DNA of 11,663 bases from an uncultured Collinsella sp. Its GTDB lineage: Bacteria; Actinomycetota; Coriobacteriia; Coriobacteriales; Coriobacteriaceae. Positions within the stretch are counted from its first letter, which is position 1. The number at the start of each line of letters is the position of its first letter. The stretch spans positions 1 through 11,663 of the forward strand of contig URIA01000058.1 in assembly GCA_900547765.1 (NCBI GenBank), read 5' to 3'. The notes beneath the pieces were generated by a model. That model searched no databases, had not been told where the DNA came from, and saw only the letters and a list, made by a program, of their open reading frames with translations. The position numbers and the translations under genes were made by a program. Positions 6,771 to 11,663 of the stretch are shown here, piece after piece.

Positions 6771-6809
6771 AAACCACCACAAAGGGGGCAGGCACCTTTG
6801 TGGTGGTTT
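6771..6809. repeat. Palindromic terminator repeat, copy 3
   Basis: AAACCACCACAAAGG (6771-6785) pairs perfectly with CCTTTGTGGTGGTTT (6795-6809) around the loop gggcaggca, which differs from copy 1 by one base. It lies 26 bases after the stop of the minus-strand B3/4 protein gene and upstream of the marR promoter region, so it probably isolates these two units. Confidence 0.86.
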
Positions 6810-6835
6810 GGGGCATCAATAGGTTCTAGGCGTCG

Positions 6836-7555
6836 CTACAGCTCCGCGCAAGGATCGTCGCGGGTCACAAGCGTCTTAACGACAACCGTCGCTCCCAGAT
6901 AGCGCTCGAGCAGCTCGGCTAAGCGATCGATCGCGGCCTGGCAATCCCCCATCCGCTCGGGCTCCACGCACTCAATCGCCAGGAACGCATCGGCCGAATC
7001 ATCGGACAGGGCCGTTCGAACGCCGTCGCGCCAGTTCCAGCAGCGGCATACGGCGCCCGCATCATCGATGTAGGCGAGCTCGCCGGGCAGCGTCGGGTCA
7101 TCCGCCTCCTCGCCAAGCGGCAGAAACGCATCGCCACCGTCGGTCACCGCTAACCGCAGATCGCCCTCGATAGCATGTAGGTCCTCGCCGCCAACGGGCA
7201 GCGCGTAGGTCAGCGACACCGTGTTGTAGATGTCCACCGCGGGCGTAATGTGGCCCACCGGTTTGCCCTTGAGCACGCGCTTGAGCAAGTTCTCGATCGA
7301 GCAGCGGGCGCCCTTTTTGGTCTTGAACAGCCGATAAGCCTCGCGCCATGCCTTGACCGGTGCGTTCTCGCTGATAGTATCGCTGGTCAGATGACGCTCC
7401 GCGTCGATATTGGCGCGGTCGAGCAACGCCGCAATCGCATCCACGTCCTCTTGAGGAATCTGAGCCGCGGGCTTCATGCCCTTTACGACCACAACACCGA
7501 CAGCCGCCTGCGGAAATAGCTCCCAAAACGAATCCTCGGCAACGAAACTCTTCAT
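6836..7555 (-). CDS. B3/4 tRNA-binding domain protein (PheT-like editing domain, COG3382)
   Basis: This is a stand-alone protein of about 239 residues related to the B3/B4 domain of phenylalanyl-tRNA synthetase beta, the region that hydrolyses mis-charged tRNA(Phe). Free-standing members of this group are widespread and their role is not well defined. Recognisable stretches are the FPQAAVGVVVVKG opening, WREAYRLFKTKKGARCSIENLLKRV and VDIYNTVSLTYALPVGGEDL, the last being typical of the B3/4 core. The ATG at 7555 is preferred over one at 7570 because AGGGAG (7561-7566) lies 5 bases before it. The gene has its own promoter (7700-7729) and a hairpin terminator in its leader (7600-7657), pointing to conditional expression. 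It ends at repeat copy 3. Confidence 0.87.
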   Translation of the reverse strand: MKSFVAEDSFWELFPQAAVGVVVVKGMKPAAQIPQEDVDAIAALLDRANIDAERHLTSDTISENAPVKAWREAYRLFKTKKGARCSIENLLKRVLKGKPVGHITPAVDIYNTVSLTYALPVGGEDLHAIEGDLRLAVTDGGDAFLPLGEEADDPTLPGELAYIDDAGAVCRCWNWRDGVRTALSDDSADAFLAIECVEPERMGDCQAAIDRLAELLERYLGATVVVKTLVTRDDPCAEL

Positions 7556-7599
7556 GTGCTCTCCCTTCATAGCATGCGCCCGAGCCCGGGTGCCTAAAC

Positions 7600-7657
7600 A
7601 AAAAGCGCCCTTACGACGGCCACCTTCAAAGTCCTACGGTGCCGCCACAAGAGCGCT
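7600..7657 (-). terminator. Intrinsic terminator in the leader of the B3/4 gene (candidate attenuator)
   Basis: Read on the minus strand, AGCGCTCTT (7657-7649) pairs with AAGGGCGCT (7612-7604), and the inner GGCGGCACC (7646-7638) pairs with the stretch 7624-7615, leaving one bulged base. The 3' arm runs into TTTTT (7604-7600) and then GTTT. Two wobble pairs exist only in the minus-strand RNA, which supports this orientation. It lies between a good promoter and the ATG at 7555, so it would stop most transcripts unless an alternative fold forms. Upstream AGCG-TAAG-CGCT (minus strand, about 7664-7653) could sequester the 5' arm. Confidence 0.7.
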
Positions 7658-7699
7658 TACGCTGCCCCCATCCGGAGAAGGGAGCGATATGTCAGGCGT

Positions 7700-7729
7700 A
7701 TTGTAACCCGAGTCATCCGCGCGAGTAAA
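7700..7729 (-). promoter_or_regulatory. Promoter for the B3/4 gene
   Basis: On the minus strand, TTTACT (7729-7724, 4/6 match to -35) and TACAAT (7705-7700, 5/6 match to -10) are 18 bases apart. The predicted start near 7693 gives a leader of about 138 nt. The -35 hexamer shares its T-run with repeat copy 4. Confidence 0.55.
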
Positions 7730-7767
7730 ACCACCACAAAGGCGCCTGTCCCCTTTATGGTGGTTTT
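7727..7767. repeat. Palindromic terminator repeat, copy 4
   Basis: AAAACCACCACAAAGG (7727-7742) pairs with CCTTTATGGTGGTTTT (7752-7767) with one mismatch, around the loop cgcctgtcc. Orientation matches copy 2. It starts 15 bases beyond the stop of the minus-strand pckA gene and would end its transcript, while its T-rich edge supplies the -35 box of the next gene. Confidence 0.84.
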
Positions 7768-7782
7768 GGGTCTGAAGCAACG

Positions 7783-9453
7783 TTAGTGTCGGAGTCCCAA
7801 CAAGCCGCGGCCGCGATGGCGGGCGTCAGCGTGCACCTGAGCGTGCGGACCGGCGGCCTTGACGGACTCGGGCAGGTGCGAGTACTTCTTCTCGAAGTTC
7901 TCCTCGAACATGACGGCCAGGTTGTGCGCGGCCTCGTCGTAGCGAGCGGTGCTCTGCCAGTACTGGCGCGGCACCAGGATGCCGTCGGGCACACCGTGGC
8001 ACGTGGTGGGAATGTCGACGTTAAAGATATCGTCGTGGACGAACTCGCTGTCCTCGATGGTGCCGTCGAGGGCGCGCGCGACCAGGGCGCGCGTGTAGGC
8101 CAGCTCAATGCGATGGCCCACGCCGTAGCCGCCGCCGATCCAGCCGGTGTTGACCAGATAGACGCGGGTGCGACCGTCGGCGATGCGCTCGCCGAGCATC
8201 TTAGCGTAGACCATGGGGTCGAGCGGCATAAACGGCTCGCCAAACAGCGAAGAGAACGTGGGCGTGGGCTCGGTGACGCCGACCTCGGTGCCGGGGATCT
8301 TGGCCGTAAAGCCCGTCACAAAGTGATACATGGCGGCGTCGGCCGTCAGGCGTGAGATGGGCGGCAGCACGCCAAAGGCATCGCAGGTCAGGAAGAGCAC
8401 GACGCTTGGGGTGGTGCCCATGCCCTTGGTCCACGCGTTGGGAATGTGCTCCACAGGGTATGCCACGCGCGTGTTGTGCGTGATCGAGATGTCGTCGTAG
8501 TTGGGCTTGCGGTTCTCGTCGAGCACCACGTTTTCGCATATGGCACCAAAGCGGACGGCGTTGAAGATTTCGGGCTCGTGGGACGCGTCCAGGCCCTCGC
8601 ATTTGGCGTAGCAGCCACCCTCGATGTTGAAGATGCCCATGTCGGACCAACCGTGCTCGTCGTCGCCGATCAGTAGGCGCGTGGGGTTGGCCGAAAGCGT
8701 GGTCTTGCCGGTGCCGGACAGGCCAAAGAACACGGCGGTCTCGTGCGTGACAGGATCCATGCTGGCCGAGCAGTGCATGGGCAGCACGTCGTCCTCGACG
8801 GGCAGCAGGTAGTTCATGACGCTGAAGATCGACTTTTTGATCTCACCGGAGTAGCCGGTGCCGGCGACCAGAATCACGCGTTCCTGGAAGTTGATGACCA
8901 CGGCGGCGCTGGAGTTGAGGCCCTTAATGGCGGGATCGCACTGGTAGCCGGGAGCGGCGAGCACGCAAAAGTCCGGCTCGCCGGTGCGCGCGATTTCGCG
9001 GGCGAGCGGGCGGGCGAGCATCTGCTTAATAAAGAGTGCCTGGCTGGCACGCTCGCAGGCAACGAGCAGTCGACGCGTGTGGTTGCGGTCGGCGCCGGCC
9101 ATGCCGCGGGTGACGAACACATCGCGCTCGTTGAGATAGTTGACGATACCGGCCTTGATGGTCTCGTAGCTCTCGATCGAAAGTGGTCGGTTGACGGCGC
9201 CCCAGGCGATCTTGTCGTGCACGTCGGGCGTGTCGACGATAAAGCGGTCGTTGGGCGAACGGCCGGTGCGCTCCCCCGTCTCGATCACGAGTGCGCCATT
9301 GGATGCCATGCAGCCTTCTTCGCGGCGGACGGCGTGCTCGACGAGCTCCGCGGCGGGTAGATCGACCAGCAGACGGGGCTGATTCTCGGCGGGATCTTCG
9401 ACCAGCGTAAGACCAAAGTTGGACAAAACTTCTGCAGGGGTAACACCAGGCAT
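7783..9453 (-). CDS. pckA: ATP-dependent phosphoenolpyruvate carboxykinase
   Basis: This cytoplasmic enzyme (EC 4.1.1.49) interconverts oxaloacetate plus ATP with phosphoenolpyruvate, CO2 and ADP. In fermenters it can also fix CO2 towards succinate. The 556-residue protein shows the substrate loop ERTGRSPNDRF (61-71), GEIKKS (203-208), PMHCSAS (225-231), the phosphate loop GLSGTGKTT (244-252) and the metal-binding GDDEHGW (263-269). The P-loop and GDDEHGW forms identify the ATP-type enzyme, not the GTP-type. The C-terminus carries an extra Gly/Arg/His-rich tail of about 20 residues. The frame opens upstream at 9567, but the ATG at 9453 is chosen because AAAGGAGG (9458-9465) lies 4 bases before it. 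Two palindromes upstream may control it. Confidence 0.96.
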   Translation of the reverse strand: MPGVTPAEVLSNFGLTLVEDPAENQPRLLVDLPAAELVEHAVRREEGCMASNGALVIETGERTGRSPNDRFIVDTPDVHDKIAWGAVNRPLSIESYETIKAGIVNYLNERDVFVTRGMAGADRNHTRRLLVACERASQALFIKQMLARPLAREIARTGEPDFCVLAAPGYQCDPAIKGLNSSAAVVINFQERVILVAGTGYSGEIKKSIFSVMNYLLPVEDDVLPMHCSASMDPVTHETAVFFGLSGTGKTTLSANPTRLLIGDDEHGWSDMGIFNIEGGCYAKCEGLDASHEPEIFNAVRFGAICENVVLDENRKPNYDDISITHNTRVAYPVEHIPNAWTKGMGTTPSVVLFLTCDAFGVLPPISRLTADAAMYHFVTGFTAKIPGTEVGVTEPTPTFSSLFGEPFMPLDPMVYAKMLGERIADGRTRVYLVNTGWIGGGYGVGHRIELAYTRALVARALDGTIEDSEFVHDDIFNVDIPTTCHGVPDGILVPRQYWQSTARYDEAAHNLAVMFEENFEKKYSHLPESVKAAGPHAQVHADARHRGRGLLGLRH

Positions 9454-9494
9454 GGGGCCTCCTTTAAAAGCGCGACACGTGGACGCGGCGCGCA

Positions 9495-9510
9495 CTTTAC
9501 TCACGTAAAG
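9495..9510. promoter_or_regulatory. Inverted repeat in the pckA upstream region
   Basis: CTTTAC-tcac-GTAAAG is a perfect 6-4-6 inverted repeat 41 bases before the pckA start. Its placement near the likely transcription start suggests an operator. No regulator is identified. Confidence 0.35.
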
Positions 9511-9527
9511 CCCGTTGTACCCGATAT

Positions 9528-9543
9528 GCAAAAACGTTTTTGC
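9528..9543. promoter_or_regulatory. Perfect 16-bp palindrome upstream of pckA
   Basis: GCAAAAACGTTTTTGC is a perfect palindrome with a central CG, 75 bases before the pckA start. Central-CG palindromes with A/T arms are the usual operator form of LacI-family regulators. It does not match the CcpA cre consensus in its outer bases. Control of a gluconeogenic gene by a sugar-responsive LacI-type protein would make sense, but it is inference. Confidence 0.45.
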
Positions 9544-9644
9544 GGCAACGGCGAAGCGCCCGCCCAACGGTCAAAAATCGCACGCAAGCGGCCTAGTCGT
9601 TAGGGACACTCTTGAACAGGCAACAACCAAGGAGCGACCCCGGA

Positions 9645-9703
9645 TGCCGGCACTTAGGGACGTTCCCAAAGTGCCGGCACATAAGGAACGTCCCCAAATG
9701 CCG
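9645..9703. repeat. Two tandem 27-bp units with REP-like palindromes
   Basis: Units start at 9645 and 9672, share TGCCGGCAC and CCCAAA, and are followed by a partial third start (TGCCG). Each holds a GGGACGTTCCC-type palindrome, and 9646-9678 folds as a hairpin with 10-bp outer arms. The sequence resembles REP elements mobilised by RAYT transposases, from memory. The remainder of the pckA-flippase intergenic region (9544-9771) holds TTGAACAGG (9612-9620) and its inverse CCTGTTCAA (9738-9746) and nothing else definite. Confidence 0.6.
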
Positions 9704-9771
9704 TCTACTGAATGGCGCCGCCGAAATTATCGAACAACCTGTTCAAAAACACGAACGAACACCGTCGCGTC

Positions 9772-9777
9772 TATACT
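9772..9777 (+). promoter_or_regulatory. -10 box for the flippase gene
   Basis: TATACT (5/6 match) lies 28 bases before the TTG start at 9806. No -35 at a normal distance was seen. A start near 9784 would leave a short leader with the ribosome binding site at 9793-9798. Confidence 0.35.
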
Positions 9778-9805
9778 AGAGCGTAGCAATAGAAAGGACT
9801 CCGCT

Positions 9806-10075
9806 TTGAGCATCACGCCCATCGATAGCATTCGCCGCGCCATCGCCCGCCGCAATGGCGTCGCCGACCCCACCGTATCGGACGGGGCGCACGGGCAGGG
9901 CGGACGCATCGAGAACGGCCTGTTCCCCGCATCGCACACCGCCGAGGAGCTCGCACGAATCCAAGAGCTAAGCCAGCGTAACGCCGGCGGTCCCGACAGC
10001 AGCCAGGCCACACGCCGTCGCCGCGAGCGCGATCGCCAGCCCGGCCCCATCCACCGCATGGTCAATGCCTGGTAG
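9806..10075 (+). CDS. N-terminal part of an amber-interrupted polysaccharide-flippase-like gene
   Basis: An 89-residue reading frame starts at TTG (9806), supported by AAAGGA (9793-9798) 7 bases upstream and a -10 box before that. It reads MSITPIDSIRRAIARRNGVA at its start, is hydrophilic and basic (an RRRRERDRQPG stretch near its end), and has no membrane segment. It stops at TAG (10073-10075), directly after TGG. The same frame then continues open through to 11380, where the membrane protein is encoded. This part is therefore most simply the cytoplasmic N-terminus of that protein, cut off by a nonsense codon. On its own no family is recognised. A sequencing error or amber suppression are alternatives. 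Confidence 0.6.
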   Translation: MSITPIDSIRRAIARRNGVADPTVSDGAHGQGGRIENGLFPASHTAEELARIQELSQRNAGGPDSSQATRRRRERDRQPGPIHRMVNAW

Positions 10076-10183
10076 AACCGCCTGCTCGGAGCCGTCTACG
10101 GCGGCGGCTTCTCCACGCAAGAAGCCGAGTACGAAGATCACGCCACCCGTCGCGACTACCTTTGGAATACCCTGGGCACCGCC

Positions 10184-11380
10184 GTGTGGGGCATGGTGTT
10201 TCCGTTGCTCACCATCGTGTCCACACAGCTCGTGGGCGCCGAGGAGGCTGGCAAATTCTCCATCGCCTTTGTCACCGGCACGCTCATTATGATCGCGTGC
10301 AACTACGGCGTGCGCAATTTCCAGGTCTCGGACATCGACGAAAAGACGTCCTTTGCCTCTTACCAGCTCAACCGCTGGATCTGCGGAGCGCTCGCGCTGG
10401 CATGCGGCCTGGTATACAGCAGCGCCCGCGGCTACGATGCGCAGATGGCCACCATCGGCCTGGGCGTCTACCTGTATAAGGTGATCGACGGCATTGCCGA
10501 CGTGTACGAGGGCCGCCTGCAGCAGGCCGACAAACTCTACCTGGCCGGCATGAGCCAAACGCTACGATCCGTCGGCGTCATCACGGTCTTAAGCGTGGCA
10601 CTGTTCCTCACGCGCAGCATGCCCATCGCCGCCATGGCCATGGGTGTTACCGCGATCGCCTCGCTCGTGCTGGTCACCGCGCCGCTTGCTCTGCTCGAAA
10701 CCGAAAAATCGCGCCGCGTGAGCCTGCGCGAGGTCGGTCACCTGTTTATCCAGTGCGCCCCGCTTTTTGGCGCGCTGTTCCTGTTCAACCTCATCGAGAG
10801 CATGCCCAAGTTCGTGATGGAAGGCACGCTGGCCTACAAGTATCAGCTGTACTTTAATGCCCTGTTCTTTCCAGCGCAGGCCATTTTGTTGAGCATCGGA
10901 TTTGTCTATAAACCGCAGCTTCTGCGTCTGTCGAGCATTTGGACGAATCCGCGCAAGCGTCGCCGCTTTGACCTGATTATTGTTGCCGTTATGGCACTGA
11001 TCGTGGTCATCACCAGCGTGTGCGCCGCATTTATGGCAGGTCCCGGTATTCCCCTCATGAGCTTCATGTACGGCCTCAATTATGAGCGCTACCGCACGCT
11101 GGCACTGCTGATGGTTGTCGCCGGCGGCGTCACCGCGGCCATCGACTTTATCTACGCCATCATCACGGTGCTGCGCCATGCCGGCGACGTCACCAAAATC
11201 TACCTGATCTGCTTCGCCGTAAGCGTAGTGCTGCCGGTGATCCTGATCAACCTGCTGGGTCTGATGGGCGCCGTGGTGAGCTACCTAGCCATCATGGCCC
11301 TACTCCTGGTGCTGCTGATTATCGAATACGCCCACATCCGCCAACGCATCGAGCGCGACCGCAACCCGTACGGCGCCTAA
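10184..11380 (+). CDS. Polysaccharide / lipopolysaccharide flippase-like membrane protein (5'-truncated by an in-frame TAG)
   Basis: The region encodes about 398 residues with roughly 11-12 hydrophobic helices, in the style of MATE/MVF-fold oligosaccharide flippases (Wzx-like), which move lipid-linked sugars across the membrane. Early features are FPLLTIVSTQLVGAEEAGKFSIAF and NYGVRNFQVSD; the end is a long hydrophobic pair of helices and a basic tail. The first available start is GTG 10184 (ATG at 10193), neither with a ribosome binding site. Both fall inside the first helix: the open frame before it (10076-10183) reads as natural N-terminal sequence with NRLLGAVYGGGF and YLWNTLGTAVWG. The true gene is probably 9806-11380 (about 524 codons) with a TAG at codon 90. 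The product from a restart would lack part of helix 1 and may not work. Confidence 0.8.
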   Translation: MWGMVFPLLTIVSTQLVGAEEAGKFSIAFVTGTLIMIACNYGVRNFQVSDIDEKTSFASYQLNRWICGALALACGLVYSSARGYDAQMATIGLGVYLYKVIDGIADVYEGRLQQADKLYLAGMSQTLRSVGVITVLSVALFLTRSMPIAAMAMGVTAIASLVLVTAPLALLETEKSRRVSLREVGHLFIQCAPLFGALFLFNLIESMPKFVMEGTLAYKYQLYFNALFFPAQAILLSIGFVYKPQLLRLSSIWTNPRKRRRFDLIIVAVMALIVVITSVCAAFMAGPGIPLMSFMYGLNYERYRTLALLMVVAGGVTAAIDFIYAIITVLRHAGDVTKIYLICFAVSVVLPVILINLLGLMGAVVSYLAIMALLLVLLIIEYAHIRQRIERDRNPYGA

Positions 11381-11460
11381 TTAGCTGCCCCGGTCACCGG
11401 AATTTGCGATGGAATCGCCCCGGCTGGGGTCTCGTTGAAGACAATATGCATCACGTAAAA

Positions 11461-11583
11461 CTAAGTGAGTAGATTTTTACCGAATCCCTGACCACACCGA
11501 CAGAGCACAAGTCTGTGGCCTGCGGTTTTATTGAGGCAAATATGTTGGGTGCTCGGCATTTCCAAAAAAGTCTACTCACTTAG
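11461..11583. mobile_element. MITE-like element bounded by 13-bp inverted repeats
   Basis: CTAAGTGAGTAGA (11461-11473) and TCTACTCACTTAG (11571-11583) are exact inverse copies, each followed inward by a T-run, and enclose about 97 bases of AT-richer sequence. No reading frame is present. Inside, ACAGA-gcacaag-TCTGT forms a small hairpin near 11499-11515. No target-site duplication is visible. It could be a miniature transposable element, a repeat of the host genome or a structured RNA. The stretch 11381-11460 contains only short hairpins (for example CCCC-GGCT-GGGG) and no clear terminator for the upstream gene. Confidence 0.5.
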
Positions 11584-11608
11584 CCAGCGGGCAGCCAAAT
11601 GATTATTT

Positions 11609-11662
11609 AAGGCTCTGTTAGACCAGGATTGACATGCCGACCTGCCGGCTAACTCGCCGTCT
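11609..11662. repeat. Right copy of the 54-bp inverted repeat shared by both window ends
   Basis: This is the exact reverse complement of 1-54 and runs to one base from the window end. The inner boundary is AT-rich (GATTATTTAA) and then enters GGCTCTGTTAG, as expected for the edge of an inserted element. The interior of that element is outside the window. Confidence 0.75.
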
Positions 11663-11663
11663 C

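Noticed and set aside
7600..7693. T-box riboswitch in the B3/4 leader
   Set aside because: GGCGGCACCG only partly matches the T-box sequence, and the 35-45 bases between the likely transcription start and the hairpin cannot hold a Stem I specifier domain.
4787..7767. CRISPR array from the four similar repeats
   Set aside because: The spacing is kilobases with genes between, each copy is a hairpin at a gene end, and no cas gene is present.
9454..9567. Longer pckA start at 9567
   Set aside because: The extension would run through both palindromes, and AAAGGAGG sits immediately before the ATG at 9453.
9644..9805. Upstream ATG at 9644 (with AAGGAG before it) as the start of the flippase gene
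   Set aside because: The added residues would be encoded by the REP-like tandem repeat, and the -10 box at 9772 lies downstream of that ATG. The TTG at 9806 has a better placed ribosome binding site.
1..11663. Composite transposon defined by the terminal inverted repeats
   Set aside because: The segment carries core housekeeping genes (trpS, pckA, a cell-wall glycosyltransferase) of uniform composition, and no transposase is visible. A contig break at repeats is simpler.

Overview
The window looks like chromosome from a high-GC, Gram-positive gut actinobacterium, most likely a Collinsella or a close Coriobacteriales relative. This is inferred from the GC-rich codon use, AAAGGAGG-type ribosome binding sites, the style of the encoded proteins and the recurring AAACCACCACAAAGG palindromes. 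It is not proven by any marker gene. Most of the window is ordinary housekeeping sequence. No CRISPR array, tRNA, rRNA, prophage or complete insertion sequence was seen.

Layout. Both ends of the window carry the same 54-base sequence in inverted orientation (1-54 and 11609-11662), probably the edge of a multicopy element at which the contig stops. Next comes a minus-strand radical SAM protein (93-1031), then a gene-free stretch containing a strong candidate structured RNA (1184-1347, plus strand). Two plus-strand housekeeping genes follow: a polyprenyl-phosphate sugar-1-phosphate transferase of the MraY/WecA class (1556-2755) and tryptophanyl-tRNA synthetase (2917-3966), which ends in a near-perfect 20-bp terminator hairpin. 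A small Cys-rich protein (4190-4483) lies behind an operator-like inverted repeat.

From 4.8 to 9.5 kb the genes are on the minus strand in four apparent transcription units: an O6-alkylguanine alkyltransferase-type protein; a MarR regulator with a DegV fatty-acid-binding protein; a B3/4 tRNA-binding-domain protein; and ATP-dependent PEP carboxykinase. Each unit ends 10-27 bases before a copy of one conserved palindromic repeat (four copies, two in each orientation), which probably acts as its terminator. The B3/4 gene also has its own promoter and an intrinsic-terminator hairpin inside its leader, which suggests transcription attenuation. PEP carboxykinase has two palindromic operator candidates upstream.

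The plus-strand region from 9.8 to 11.4 kb encodes a polytopic membrane protein of the polysaccharide-flippase type. One in-frame TAG at 10073-10075 interrupts it, so it reads as an 89-residue N-terminal piece and a roughly 400-residue membrane piece in the same frame. Beyond it, 11461-11583 is an AT-richer stretch bounded by 13-bp inverted repeats, resembling a miniature transposable element.

No clear new multi-gene system is present. The best leads are the structured RNA, the attenuated B3/4 gene, the repeat family used as terminators, and the amber-split flippase.
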